This document shows, in pieces, positions 1 through 12,599 of a stretch of DNA of 64,000 bases. The stretch comes from Sclerodactyla briareus (lineage: Eukaryota > Echinodermata > Holothuroidea > Dendrochirotida > Sclerodactylidae). Where the stretch lies: assembly GCA_026419785.1 (NCBI GenBank), contig JAODTK010000965.1, forward strand, positions 372,001-436,000, in the 5' to 3' direction. A program made the position numbers and the translations under genes. The notes below the pieces were generated by a model, which saw only the letters and a program-made list of their open reading frames with translations, was not told the origin of the DNA and did no database searches. Within the stretch, counting starts at the first letter, position 1. Every line of letters begins with the position of its first letter.

Positions 1-1810
1 GCATGAATGTGGGATATTGTCCAAAAAACCCTGTAATGGCAGTTATAAGTGATGCACCTAACTTTTTAATATCATCAACAACATGCAGCAAGCTACCGGC
101 TAAGCCCTCGGAAACTTGCATATAATTCCCTAGAGAGCCCGAGGTGGTACTGTGCCATTCTTTCAAGTCAGCTTATGCATACTTGTATTGCTGCTGGATT
201 GGCAATCATATTTGACTTACTGAGACTTTAGTATCTTCATCTTTTCTACTATGTTGACCTTTAAACCGAGTTCCTCAGGTTTTGGGAAGTTTTAGTGAGA
301 GTTAGGAGCGACAAAACAGTGACCACCTCTGGGTAGGAAATTATGCCAGTTCCTGAAGGTTAGCCGGCTTGCATACTGCCATGTTGTTAATGTAATGGTG
401 AAAGGTTTAGTCCCACGCATGCAATAACTGGTCCTCATTGGTCCATGCAAGGCTTCCTTCTCTCTGGCCCCATGATAAACCACACTATCTGCACTCTTAC
501 TTGGGGTTATTCTGTTGTGCCATCCACAGGGTCTACCCATATAACAAACCTGCAAAAAAAATGTGTACAATCAGAGATAGTATGTTGGAGTGACAATCAC
601 AGTCATCACATAATTTTTTAAGACTCCCACATTGGAGGCCCTGACTCATCTATCTCTGCTTACAGGTACACTGTACATCCTACTTGCTCCTTGGGCTGTG
701 ATCTGCACCATCCCCCGTTGTGCAAATCATGTCTGCATTTCTGTGGCCTGGTTGGAGTTTTCAAAATTTATAACTCCTCCAAAAATGGGCCGCAAGGCTG
801 GGCTAGTTAGGTCATGTGTGGAGCTATGGTCCTGCCGTCATCACCCTCACACATGTTGAATTTATGTAGAGATGGAATGTCTGACCACAAGCTGTATCAA
901 GTCTTGTGGTCAGCAATCCATACCGTGTGAGGCAAGGGTTTGCGTGGTAATACATTTAGGACATGCACTGTTAGGACATCCCCCCATATACATCATCTAC
1001 CTACCTGAGACTGGACCCTTTTTAAGGCTTTTTTTCGGAGCAGCAACCTAATATTTTGGTTAGCGACGACTGATAGCGACGCCAATGCTAAATTCAGAGT
1101 AGCGACCCTTTGGGAATCCCACCCTTCAAATAGCGAGTAGTGCTATGAAGTGGTTTCTGAGAAAGGAACTATGCTCCATTTTGGTGGGGACATGAGAATT
1201 TAGTGTAGATTTTTTTGCGATTTTGGAGTTCTTCACAGCATGGACGCAATCTGCTTGAAGGAGCCAACCCGTGACCGGACATGTCCCTCTCAACGGAATG
1301 TTTTTGTGGTCAGTTGTGTTTAGGGACTAAAGTTATGTCGCGTTTGCGTGGGAATATTCTCAGGTGGGAAATTGTCGCGGGTGGAGTGGCCGGCAACTGC
1401 CAAACTGAGCCTGCTCCCATCTGAAATCACCCCTTGTAACAACCCTCGGATAGAGACCCTTTGGATGACGAGCGGGTCTCCGTTTACCCACACTGTTCTA
1501 GACTGTAATGAAAAAGCAATCCGGGTTTTGACATTCACACCTCTGACAGAGCATCATCCCCTACTCTGCAACTCGCATAGACACAGTAACACCATGCTGC
1601 TACTTTGGGGTTTGAGTGAAAACGGTAGAACTATGGCCTGCAATCACACCTACTACTTTAAATGCAATACTTACAAACTTATAATAGTAATAAAAGTTTT
1701 CGTTAGGCCAAATTTTTATTACAGTGTGAAAAGGACAAACCTTAAATTCTATTGTTTAGATCAGATGCCAGACAACAACAGTGAATATTGAGCACCCCCT
1801 TCTAGGTGAC
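1..1810. other. No recognisable gene
   Basis: I see no domain, splice-bounded exon or repeat copy I can name here. The longest open frame (1348-1791, + strand, 147 codons) begins at GTG, not ATG. It shows no motif and ends in very AT-rich sequence, so I do not call it a gene. GC content is somewhat higher around 1260-1560 than in the flanks, which would fit a decayed coding or repeat fragment, but nothing ties it to a family. Confidence 0.5.
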
Positions 1811-2355
1811 TTGGCACTTTATAGTTTCAGACACACCTTGATCTGGATCATGGAACTCAATATATGTATGTTCTGATCCCACAGTTGAGCTATGCCTATG
1901 TGGTTGGGCTAGGTATATTTAATGAGATGAATACGAGAAAGCCAAAGTCCAGTAAACAGTAACCTATGGCCAGTTTCATGGTTAGAACTGAAATATACCT
2001 GTCCATGAAATCAGAGTACCTTAATACTCATTGATCTATGCCCGCCGGTTCACATGGTTAGAGCCTATATGCAGAGGTGACATTGGCACCTGCCAGTAGT
2101 TTTCAGACAGCTTTATCTGGATATTGGAAACCCTAATATATATCGGGTAGTGTTCTGATTCACAGTTGAAATATGCCCATATGTGGTTGGGCTTTGGTAT
2201 AATATTATGAGATGAAAGCCTATCAGTAGAACACTTAAACTATGCAGTTATGGTTCGGCTAATGATATAAACTGTTCTGATCGCGTAGCTATACTCTCAT
2301 TGAATGGTTTGATCTATGCCCGCACCCTCATGGTTAGGCCTATAATGATGTAATG
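1811..2355 (+). repeat. Two-copy direct repeat, unit about 272 bp
   Basis: Copy 1 is 1811-2082 and copy 2 is 2083-2355. The same ordered landmarks occur in both: TTGGCAC, a TTTCAGACA run, ATCTGGAT, TGTTCTGAT followed by CACAGTTGA and TATGCC, TGTGGTTGGGCT, GAGATGA, then TTGATCTATGCCCG and CATGGTTAG. The copies differ by many substitutions and short indels, so the duplication is old. No coding frame is shared between them. It may be two monomers of a longer eroded array or an internal duplication of an unnamed transposon. Confidence 0.75.
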
Positions 2356-2699
2356 TTAAGAGATCACAAAGCTATTATATCCGCAGGGCTCCTGAGCTGT
2401 GCACCCCATGGTTATGAATTTGGATCTTTTAGGAGCCTGTCAGCTCCGTCATTTGGCTTTCTCTCAAGGCATTTTAACCGTATTGCCCCTACCACCCAGG
2501 TTCCTAATTATGACCTGTGATAAATTGGGAGATGATCCATTGCCTTAGCGCTGTAGAACAATCGCACGCTCTAAAATACAATGTACTCTCTGGGGTCATT
2601 TGATTGCATTATGAGGGTAATTTTGCTGCTTTCAATTCAACTCATAATACTGTAATCCCTTTTTTCGCCCACTCATGAGTTGCGTTCATGTAGAAGTCA

Positions 2700-3090
2700 T
2701 GAAATTGCAGCCTCCGTAAATAACAAAGTTAAAGAAATGCACACCTGGTGCCCGTAAGTTTTTTCAGACTGTGACCTCTGCTAAACCTCGGACCTGGCCA
2801 CAAACATAGGGGATCAGTACTCTTCATGGAACTTCCATAATAAAGCTATACGACCAACTATTCTGTCTGGACTTCTATGCCGGTTTACAAGGTTATAGAC
2901 TTTGACCGCTGGTGACCTCCAATGACTCTGACCTGACCCCAAAACATTAAGGATCATGTACTCATCATGGAGAACCACAAGAGCCGATCTAACTCAGACC
3001 TGATCGAGTTATCGTTTTACAACTAGGCGTCACACACACCACACACAATGACTGCATAGATTCCTCTGATCTCTTCAGGACACAATAACT
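2700..3090 (-). repeat. R2 family element, reverse copy
   Basis: On the reverse strand this matches the R2 element seen in better condition at 59930-61340. The landmark GACCCCAAAACATTAAGG followed by ATCATGTACTCATCATGG mirrors the R2 unit, and ATGACTGCATAGATTCCTCTGA marks the R2 5' end seen at 59945. It contains AGGTCA/TGACCT half-sites. It is a partial, degenerate copy of about one unit. Confidence 0.7.
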
Positions 3091-4039
3091 GAAGTCCTTA
3101 CTTCTCCTGGTTTGAACATTTTTTAGGTTTCGGACAATCTACTTTGAGAACTTCCTCAGAATCAGCCATCTCCAGTAGACTGTCCGCTCCTCCTGATGTA
3201 ATTCCCTGCCAAGGAAGGAATCACAAGACCAATAGTTGGGTAATTATAACTGATAACAACAGTACCAATAGTGCAGTCACTCAAACAAGCAACAGGGGAG
3301 TCGGATAAAGGTTACAGGAGTTTAATCAAAAACCCAACTAGGAACTTTTTACTTCCCATTTAAACCTCCTTCATGGTTGAGATTTGGTCAGTGCTTGATT
3401 TTGGGCATGCTATGTTATGTTCAACCATCTTTGGGACGCAGCAATGTCGGATAACCACAAGTTTTCATGGCACAAACTAGCAGAAAGGTCCCTCGTGACG
3501 CCAGAATGACCCTCTGTACAGGTAGAACATCTATTTTTACTGACGTTGAAAACAATTTAAATTACTATTTGTATCTTTTGTAACATTCCCAAACACATAT
3601 GAAAAGTTGTTTTCTTCATGATGCATTGTACTTCAAGTTTTAATCTGCAAATCACTGGTTATGATGATCCTTCTTCAACTCTCAAAACTGCAGATCCCCA
3701 TCTAATCAATTTTATTACTGTTAGACAAACCAAAAATAGGGGAACTACTGACCATGAAATTTTACAGCTCGCCAAGTCATGTGTTTAAAAGGGGGTATAA
3801 CCGTTTTGTTCAGTCCAGGTCAAGGTTTTATAATAATACACAAGGGAATTATGAGAGAATCCTGACAACTGGTGATCTCCCACGTGATTCCCCATTATCT
3901 TCCCACCGTCTGACTGCAATTAAAAAACTTCAGATTATGTTGCCATAGGTGCCATCCAAATTCACAATCAGCAGCGTTCTCGGAATCCCTGCAAATATGT
4001 ACAGGGACACAATTCCACTCATCCCACCCCACTGGTTTT

Positions 4040-4600
4040 TTGATTCCTTGACGAATCTATGCAATCAGCCAGTTGTCGTGGGTGTGTGTATGTGTGTATT
4101 GCGTGTGTTTTGTGGTCAATCAAATTGACATTTGGTGTATACCTTTCTTTCTGGGGAAGTACATGGACCTATTGATATTTGGTTCAGGTCCGGGGTGAAT
4201 TTTTGGTAAAAATGAAAAATTGTGAAAAGTGATATTTGCGCATTTTAAACTAAAAACTTGTAAACATAAATAACTCAACTCACTCCACTTGAATGGATGA
4301 GCCATCTTGGTATGTGTGTTCCCTTCCCCATGATGGGGTACATAACCAATAATTGTTTCGGGGTCAAGTCATCTGAGGTCAAAGTCTGAAGACCTCGAAG
4401 TTTAGTGCGTAGCTTTCTCATCAAGCGTTAATAGGACCCTGTTTGGTTGGGAAAATGGGGAATTTTGTCAGTTGTTATGTTGCCCATAATGAGCTGGTGC
4501 AATCTCTCTTCCCCCATTTGTGGTCCTTGGGTCTGGTTCTAGTGTCGGGAAGAGTCAAGGAATCACTAAGGCTTTTGGCTTTCTGATTTTAGTAATATAC
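4040..4600 (+). repeat. R2 family element, forward copy
   Basis: The copy opens with AATCTATGCAATCAG and a GT-rich stretch, as does the copy at 59945. It continues through one to two degenerate units (GGATGAGCC, TGGTATGTGTGTTCCC, CATGATGGGGTACATAACC, GGGGTCAAGTCATCTGAGGTCA) and closes at AATCACTAAGGCTTTTGG. These shared outer boundaries show R2 is a discrete interspersed element and not only a satellite. Confidence 0.75.
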
Positions 4601-5534
4601 ATGTATGGTACAGGAGTTTTTTTCAATGAGAAAATGCCTCAAACCCCCTGTTTATGCCATTTATAGGCGATGCCCTTTGAAAGGATGCAACCTTTCACCA
4701 CCTAACCTGGGGCAGTTGCCACCTAATTCGCTTCGCTAGATCTGGAGGTGGCACCTCTGCCATTCCACAATTATGCCAGCACAATTGACGTTTTTGGTAT
4801 TGGGAATTTGGGAAGGAGGCTGAGGATTCCAGGAAACTAACTTGAACCTAAATTGGAAATTTTTTCATCTCAAATTTTACCAGAATCACCCCAATAAATA
4901 TATCCTCAAGTTTGATGTGCATTCTGGGAGAAATGATTGACATTGCAAATGTGCCCCAATTTCATGATTTGTCAAGCAACGTCCTTGAAGACATTGTCAG
5001 TGTCTGAGAGTCTAGATTTTGGTTCCCCATATATCCTGCTTTAGCAGGCTATACAGGACGCAGTGACCAAGCTTAGTCTCGGTGATCCCAGGTGGGTCAA
5101 CTTCACTGTATTACAATAAGGTCCCTGAAACTTCTAATGGGACCTTATGGTCAATCAACTGAACCAATTAGGTTAAGTAATGTTGGATTGTGTTGTGAAT
5201 CACCACCTGGACCGTATACTATAGTCTCCTATGGGACCTCATAGTAGCCCTGTCGACTCCAGTAGGATCTCACTTTTTCCAGTTAAGGTTCCATTGACTG
5301 CAATGAAGGTTAGGTTAGGTCCAATCAGTACCGGACCACCTCTTGTTTTCTTATTTTCTATTTCCGATTGGAACAAAACTTGTTGGTTGTGGTGTTATTG
5401 TCCTAAACAGCATGAAGGTCATTTCATGGTCCCAGGAGGTCAAATTTAAACAGTTTATGCAATTTTTCTAACTTTGCTGTATTTATACAAACTTGGAGAA
5501 GGTTGGTATATAGTTGGTGCCTGAATACACTAGG

Positions 5535-5660
5535 TCCTTTCCCTGTCACTGAGGACAAATGGGCCTCAGTGCTTTCTTTGAATGAGGTCCACAAGGTAAA
5601 TTTCCGAGGATATACATGTCACATTTTACCCACCTGCCATGTCTAGTTCCAGTAAGGTCA
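5535..5660 (-). repeat. R1 family fragment
   Basis: This block (TGGGCCTCAGTGCTTTCTTTG, then AATGAGGTCCACAAGG, GGATATACATG, and ACCTGCCATGTCTAGTT) aligns with 25565-25680 and with the reverse complement of 34690-34790. It is the 5' portion of R1, whose full form ends in a GGCGGC-rich stretch. Only about 125 bp is alignable here. Confidence 0.65.
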
Positions 5661-5827
5661 TTTGAAATATCCTGTTAAATGCAATAAGACCAGTTGTCCA
5701 GTAATATCCCGTTTGGCTTACGTTGGGAATCAGCGACTGGACTATCGCAATTTCCTGTAGCATCCTACAGGATCCCAATAATGGCCCTCCCACGCCTGTA
5801 GGCTCATTATTTCCAGTTTCAAGGTCT

Positions 5828-5930
5828 ATAAAGGTGCGTTGCAATTTCATGGGACCTTACTGAAATTGATGATAGCTGATCCCATCAATTTCAGTAAGGT
5901 CCCTTGAAAATTGCAACAGCACCATTACAC
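5828..5930. repeat. Long inverted repeat (hairpin)
   Basis: The arms are 5838-5871 and 5883-5917, about 35 bp each and nearly perfectly complementary, separated by 11 bp. Both arms carry GGGACCTTACTGAAATTGATG or its complement. Weaker pairing continues outward for about 10 bp. The surrounding 5.1-5.9 kb contains several scattered GGGACCT/AGGTCCC words, so the hairpin may be the head-to-head junction of two repeat copies. Confidence 0.85.
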
Positions 5931-6204
5931 AACCTTCTGTAATTTCCTTCTGGGGTGAGGGAAGGAGAGACAGAACTCTACAATTTTTATCTTTCACTCA
6001 TTGCGGTGTCAGCTTGGTAAATGGTTCGAACCTCCCTCAAGTTGAAACATTTGCATGCTCAATTATAGCATGTCAGATAATACCTGTGCAGTCACACTCA
6101 ATGATATAGTATTATCCTTTATTGCGTCCTTCTACATTTTTATGGTTAGACCGACAAAGACTATGTCCCCCTCATATGTCTGTGTAAGACGCTTGATACG
6201 TGAT

Positions 6205-6615
6205 ATTCCCTATTCCTGCTGCTTTGTGTACACCACTCGCGGAACTTCTGCAGTGGTGCTCCATCATGTTTTGTGTTTGTATCTGTATCATCAGATCGTG
6301 TCCAAATTGCAATCTCCTTCCAATTAATGGAGGTAGCCCAATCACAACACTGAGAGGAACACACCCCCGCGCCGGAGTTCCAATAGCCAGTGAATGGTTG
6401 GACTGTTTAGCTTTACCAACACGACATCGAGATTGCGGTTCAGCATTTGACAATTTAAACATGTTTTCTCACATGACCACGCCCACAATTTTTGTAATTT
6501 GGACAAGACGATTATTTCAAGCAGTCCGGCTGCATATTTTTTGTGTATACGGATACGAACAATCCAGCTTCAAGAAGCGCGCTAAAACAATAATCGGCTT
6601 AACACGCAACTACCT
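6205..6615 (-). repeat. R3 repeat, reverse copy (pair with 23692-24112)
   Basis: The reverse complement aligns over about 410 bp with 23692-24112. Shared stretches include CTGCATATTTTTTGTGT, AATTTGTAATTTGG-like sequence, CACATGACCAC, ATGTTT-AATTGTCAAA, GAGTGGTGTACA and AAAGCAGCA. A 162-codon open frame on + (6200-6688) and frames on - lie across it. They are not conserved between the two copies, so I treat the block as dispersed non-coding repeat. Confidence 0.75.
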
Positions 6616-6728
6616 CAGTAATGGCTGGGAAACCCCTTCCATGGCCCAACTCTCTAAACCATCCCTATCTCACATGGCACTTCCCTAGATAGGTACAGTA
6701 CTGATGTCCACTCATGTTTCTATTCATC

Positions 6729-6896
6729 GTTAAGCCAAATGATTTATTGTAACACTTTTTATCATTTTTTTTTATATTAGGTCTCTAATAGCAATGTAGT
6801 TCTCTTTTTTTCGTGAGCCAACAATTTATTGTACAATTTTTTATCGTATTTTTTTTCATATGGCGTCACTAATGGGAATGTAGTTTGTTTCAAAAC
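6729..6896 (+). repeat. 84-bp tandem duplication
   Basis: Units are 6729-6812 and 6813-6896. Both read GT(A/G)AGCCAA, then ATTTATTGTA, a T-rich TTTTATC run, a poly-T, a GTCT/CGTC step, CTAAT and ATGTAGTT. It is AT-rich with no coding sense. Confidence 0.8.
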
Positions 6897-6899
6897 ACT

Positions 6900-8215
6900 G
6901 CCACTTAGGAGAAGTAATATAGCAATACATATTGTATTTAGAACATTTATTACCACAGGCCCCTTCCTCCCTTGTTTTACTTATGGAAACTTAACGACAA
7001 AGAGTGTAGCCGAACTCGCAGTCCGATGAAAAATTTGAATACATGCTTAGTGTGCACGACCAGCCCTCCCCTGTCTTTCAAATGCTGACAGTGAGTCGAT
7101 TGGTTTGATTGATAGTTCCTCTCCATCCACAAATTATTATTTTGTTACTCTCTCATAGAACGAGTGTCACCGGACTATAGGTTGCAGTGGTTCACCTTCT
7201 ACAGTGCAGAATCTCTCAGCTATCATGATCAAAGTGTGGCTTAATTGCCCGCTCTCCATCCTGCGACAATTGCGATTTGCGGCCAGAAGATCGCTCGACA
7301 GAAATAGCTCGAGCGTGTAACAGAGACCACCTCCACATCACTCTTATGGGTCCGGGAAATTTGAGGGAGTTGATGATGGGAGTGCCTGGGAATTCTTGGA
7401 AGGGCAGGTATTTTTTTGCACCAGCTCGAAGCTGTGAAATCTTCACTTCACACCACATTCTTATGCATGTCTACCAGAAAATTGATTCAGCCTGATACAA
7501 CAACCCGCTAATGTACTTTTATTGGTCCCACATGGGGGGAGATGAGAACCTGGCAAAGTACTGTAGACACCATGGGTTGCTCAGCTGAAATTGAAGGTGA
7601 TCAGTTCCCCTCGTAAGAACTCCGCTAATATATAGAAACTATGGCTGCTCTGGTATCATGCCACATACACCATATTCTGTCTGCATTTGTGGTTCGAGAC
7701 TATGTCAAACCACAGCGAAAGGTTTAAACTGACAGCCCCTCCCCTAAACTGAAAATACAGGTATTAGAGTTGGTACAGGCAAATAGCATTGCAAGGCCTA
7801 TACAGTATACTATCGTAATCCAGAGTTTTGAGGTGATTAGGAGTTTCCACATCGTACCATTGAGCAAGATATTCCTATGAAAAAAAACAAATTGCGGCTT
7901 CTCAGATGTGTAAACGGGGACCTGTGTGTACTCCCGAGTACACCCGGTGCTTATATAGGCTGGTGCCATCATACCTGGCCTTCAATGAAGCAGGGTAATG
8001 TTTCCAAGCGCCTCAAGGTAAGTGCGCTGTTATGACTATGGGCGGCACCATTATTATTACTATGTTTCGGTAAAACTATGAGTGGAACATTAGGTAGTAA
8101 GAACATGGAATACAATTATGAGATACAAATGCAAAATTAGCTACGCACAGTTATATTGTGGGGAATAAAACACTATATCTGTACTGTAGGTCCAAACCCA
8201 ATTTTCATCAAATGT
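6900..8215. other. No recognisable gene
   Basis: Only short open frames on both strands, with no domain signature, no matching splice pair and no repeat copy that I can align inside this window. Confidence 0.5.
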
Positions 8216-8217
8216 TC

Positions 8218-8815
8218 CAGCGCAGCCACAAGAGGAGTAGAGGGCTGGGGGGGTCATGACCCCCCAACATTGGGAGGCCTCCATACATATGTTTTTTCAA
8301 CACAAATGTTCCCATCACCTGCTTCTGAGGTGACAAGCCCGATTTTCATAAGGGTTTTTATTCATAAGGTCCGTTGTCATAAGGTCCGTTTGTCATTAGG
8401 CTTTTTATTCATAAGGCCGTTAATTCATATGTCCTAAAAGGTTTCTTTCTTTCATAAGGTCCGATATTCCTAAATCACAACAGAAGGTCCGATATTCCTA
8501 ATAGTGAAAACGGTCCGTTATTCCTATATGAAAAAGGTCCGTTATCCATATAGGAAAAATGTCCGTATTCTAATAAGAAAAGTCCGTATTCATGATGATA
8601 GAAATGTCCGAATTCAATAATAGGACAAAAGGTCCGATATCATAATAGGAAAAAAGTCCGTTATTAATAATGAAAGAAGGGTCCCGATATCATAATAGGA
8701 AAAAGGGTCGGTTATTCATGATAGGAAAAAAGGTCCGTTATTCATGATAGGAAAAAAAAAAGGTCCGTTATTTCAATGATAGGAAAAAAGGGCGTATTCA
8801 AATAGGAAAACAAAC
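8218..8815 (+). repeat. Element T: G-rich head plus 26-bp minisatellite
   Basis: The head (8218-8345) has GCGCAGCCAC and GGGGGGGTCATGACCCCCCAA followed by a GCCTCCATACATA stretch. An array of 15 or more degenerate ~26-bp units with core AGGTCCGTTATTCATAATAGGAAAA follows to 8815. The same head plus array occurs inverted at 13274-13700, and the head alone at 28060-28205. The head therefore belongs to a mobile element, and the array expanded inside it. Units vary mainly by homopolymer length. Confidence 0.8.
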
Positions 8816-8837
8816 ACCGGTCGGGTCTGACAGGGAT

Positions 8838-8975
8838 CGAGGACCTCACCCCTCACCCCCCCCCTCCTCAACATGTTCAACGGCAAGGTAATATAGATGC
8901 AGAGATTGACGAGGGGGGTTACGAGCAGGGGGGGGGAGGGGAGGGGGAGAAGCTGAAAAGAAAGGGGAGGGAACG
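8838..8975. repeat. C-rich then G-rich simple sequence
   Basis: A C-run block (8843-8868) is followed by a G-run block (8928-8958). The latter has several GGGG tracts at short spacing and could form a G-quadruplex on the + strand. It separates the T minisatellite from the AT-rich tract. Confidence 0.7.
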
Positions 8976-8979
8976 GGAA

Positions 8980-9145
8980 AACCATATTATTATATTGCAT
9001 TATATTTATGGTTATATTTAATATAATATCGTATTTATATATTATATTATATGTTATATGATATTATATTATATTGATATATTTATATTATATTATATTA
9101 TAGTATATTATATATTTATATATATTATATTATATTATGTTCTTT
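8980..9145. repeat. AT microsatellite (TATAT/TATTA)
   Basis: Almost pure A/T, built from irregular TATAT and TATTA words. An open frame over it encodes only Ile/Tyr/Leu repeats and is not a gene. Confidence 0.85.
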
Positions 9146-9774
9146 GTCTCGAATGTATTAGGTTTATATTTATTGTAATCATGTATTACTATTCCTATTC
9201 TTGGTGTCGTTGCAAAAATCTCCATAAGTCGGGACAAACTTCAACGGGATATATCCCTCCCCACACCACACCCCAACTGGAGTGGTGACTTAAGTCTCAG
9301 TACGCCACTCCCCATATTTGTCAGTAGTGAAGCATTCTATGAGGAACGACGACAGTGAGGTAGATCTAGCTAGGGCATAAGGGGCAAGTTGGCACAAGCG
9401 GAGCCTCCTCCGGTTGAATCGTGTCTGGCTTTAACATGTATGGGGAACGTGAGACTGACATGACCCAGGCCCCGGCTACAGAATGGTCTGAATGAGTGGG
9501 TACCCTTTGGAGGTTTGCGTCTAAGTGGAGGGAAGCCGTACTCCATCCCGTCTGAGTTTTGAATGTTGTACTAATAAGTCGTAGCCTACTACATTTGATG
9601 ACGACATACTCAGGAACAATAGGAAATATGCACTCTATGTGGCCAAACTACATACAAACACTGTACCCTCCATTGGTTGCAGTTAATTAGTGTACCACGT
9701 TAATACAACCTAGACTGTGCAGGCGGGTGGTAAAACCGGCGACGTGCAATCCCTTGCAGAATTCGCCTTTGCGG

Positions 9775-10385
9775 ACCTTCGTTTAGAGAAAGCACATTAT
9801 ATTATAGTCATTGCCCCGGTGACCAGGTGACTTTGGCGATGCTATAGCTACTGATATTCACTAATAGTCCACATATCTCCAAGTTTCGTTCAAATACGAA
9901 CAAAGTGGATGATTCATTTAAAATTAATGGATTAGTTTATGCAAATTCGAAACCTCCCGTGACCTTGAAAATGACCATCCGTTGTTGAACTTCAGGAATA
10001 ACAACAGTCCACATCCACAACGTTTCCGTTTCAACTCCGAAAAAGTTGAAAAGATGCGAGGGAGGAAAAGCACAATTGAAACCTCAGGTGACCGTGACAC
10101 AAACGTAATGTTTTCGCGACCAACTTTGTCCCCACTCACCCACGTCGTGTGAAAAAGGACCCAACTCGTGTTATTGTGTAAAACCTGCAAAAAGAGGGCA
10201 GAAGACCATTCAGCAATGCCCACTTTCGAACTCACCCGGGATTTCACTAGGACGGACATTTTTACCAAGTTCGCTGTAAATTGGATAAATTGTTGGAGAG
10301 TTATTGCGCTAAACCGGCTGGAGTTTCCGGCGCCGGGGGTAGCGGCGGCGGTGGCGGGACAGAAAACGGCAGGGCTACACACCAA
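9775..10385 (+). repeat. R1 family repeat with GC-rich end
   Basis: It begins with GCGGACCTTCGTTTAGAGAAAG, homologous to 34750-34800 (GTGGACCTCATTTAGAGAAAG). It contains TGACCT-type words and ends with GGAGTTATTGCGCTAAA followed by a GGCGGC-rich stretch (10322-10365), as at 35137-35190. A 201-codon frame on the reverse strand (9924-10529) crosses it and runs past its end. That frame is not conserved in the other R1 copies, and its Ala/Gly part is the translated GC-rich repeat. Confidence 0.75.
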
Positions 10386-10389
10386 AACC

Positions 10390-12590
10390 AGAATGGACGC
10401 TTCCAGTGTAGCTGGGATATAATAACGTGCATCAGACGTCATACTTTGACCTCTAACAGTGGCCTCATGCGAAAAGCAATAGGGGTTAATTGTTTCCATA
10501 TGGTCACCACCACATGCAAGTAAGAACAACCTATAGGCCTACATCTTTTTGTTGCACGGTTGTTCTTTGTGTGAATAGTTATCGGTTTTACAGGTTGTTC
10601 AAAGACATCGACGGCTGTTCACTCCAGGGACTCCGATCTGACCACAGAACAATTGGGATACTGACTCCACATGGCGAACCTGTACCAGTGGCGTGTGACA
10701 ATTGGCCGCCAGCCGCATAGTCATAATGTAAATTGAAAATGATTATCGAAATCGAAAAGCTAGATCAGCCTTAACACGTTTAGGAGTTACGGATCCACCC
10801 CCCCCTCCCACACATAAGGGACATGCAGGGCTAAGACCAAGCGAGACCTCTGCGCTTCCAGTGGTTTAGTGCTGAAGGATTGGCCCCCTTGGAATAGGAA
10901 TATTATTTCGGACAGAAGTGAAGAGCATAATGAAAATTTAAGTAAGGTCGTTGAAGTATGTGTTCTCAAACCGTCACTGCAGAAGGTCGGTGTTCAATTT
11001 TTCAGAGGGTTAAAGAGTGTATGCACGCCTCTGCATGCAAGTTGGTAGCTGTGATTAGCCCCACCGCCCTCGCAAGAGCTGTTGAACACATTCCCACAAA
11101 CACGATAGTATTTGGCAAATTGCAGCGTTTGAGGACTAAATTGGCATACCAGTATATCGGACTTGAATGAATAATAAATAGGCTAATAGCAATCGCTGGT
11201 GAAAATTTTCATATTCATTTCATTTGCAGCAAACGATTGGATCCTCCCACCCACAATTATGAATCCGGGTAGGGAACTTAAACAATTTGGAGACTATAAC
11301 GAATAATTTCGACAGAAAAGATGATGACGCGAACAGTACAACGATCTTATTGAAAATATATCACTTAAATATTCAAAAAATTATATGGATTGAAGAACTA
11401 GAGAGAAATACTTGTTCCCAAGGCCAAAAAAAAAAAAAGGAATCGGGTTGTCAGTTTTGTGCCCAGGAAATGTTATTTCTAGAACTAGGGTGATAGAACC
11501 CAAAAATTTCATGGACGCTATCCGCGCGAACCTGTGGTGGCGCTCCGCGTAGATGTTTGACGGGAAATGCTGATGAGGTCAAACCTCGCGCGTGCGGTTG
11601 TTCACGCAATTAGAAAAATGATGGATTTTTTTTTTTTATGTAAAACATTTGCAAACAAAAAGTTGTTCAGTTGCCATAAATTTCCGGTGATCTGGGGGTA
11701 TCGAAACCCCCCAAATTTTTCTGACACGCCACGAACGCCAAACCGGTGGTGAACGTTTCAGAGAATGGTCACACGGGTAATGCATGAAAACATCGAAAAC
11801 CTTAACGCGTGAAGTGCATGCCAATTTAGAACATATTGGATGTAAAAATCCACTTAGTTCTATAGGCTTAAGAGAGGAACTTGGTTCGTTAGGGATTTGT
11901 GCCCAGTAAATGCAACTTCTGAAACTCACCCCCAACCAATGTCACCAGACGATAGTCCTACACATTCTAAATATGGGTCTTCTACATGTTTTCGGTAAAA
12001 AGGTTGTCGTATTTACCAAGGTTTTAGAATTTGATCTCTGTGGACCTTACGTGACCTTGGAGGTGATCCGAGAAGCAATAAGATTATCTACACTAAATGG
12101 CCAAAATACCTGCCAAGTATGGAGCCTCTTCAAACTTTTGTGCCACAGTTATGGGGTACAAACTTAGAAAGGTTTCAGACATGACATTGATTAACCTTCT
12201 AGGTATAGTATGGACATGACTCCCCAAAACATTATGGACATCTTTACTCAGCCACTGAAACGTAGGGGCCCTCTCTATAATCTTGCGTTAGGAAGTTATC
12301 AGTGCTGACAAGAGTTAACAAATGTGGTTTCTGCTGACCGTAGGTGACGTCAGATCGGCCCCAAACAAATAGGATTTCCTAACCATACAAGCAACCTAGC
12401 CTAATTTGAATTTCATAGACGTTTCGTTTGGAATTGTCCTCAATAGCAAGAGTCACATACAAGCAACACACATACAACGCATGCGCGCAGTGGCGTCACC
12501 AGACTTTTCGTCTCCTGGGGGGGGGGGGCACAGGGGGGGGGGCACCGTCATTCTTGTAGGGGGAACAAGGAGAATACTATCTCAAGGTAA
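10390..12590. other. No recognisable gene; one shared repeat word
   Basis: Short unconserved open frames only. Around 11520-11555 the sequence CTGTGGTGGCGCTCCGC followed by TAGATG recurs at 58646-58668. This marks a fragment of a dispersed repeat also present near 58.6 kb. Nothing else is recognisable. Confidence 0.5.
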
Positions 12591-12599
12591 GCCATATCT

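Noticed and set aside
6200-6688. 162-codon + frame
   Set aside because: It runs across repeat R3; the inverted second copy does not keep the frame.
8330-8815. Regular short repeats resembling a CRISPR array
   Set aside because: Units are contiguous and degenerate with no unique spacers, and the genome is eukaryotic; this is a minisatellite.
9924-10529. Longest open frame of the window (reverse, 201 codons)
   Set aside because: It crosses an R1 repeat copy, is not conserved in the other copies, and its Ala/Gly/Pro part is the translated GC-rich end.
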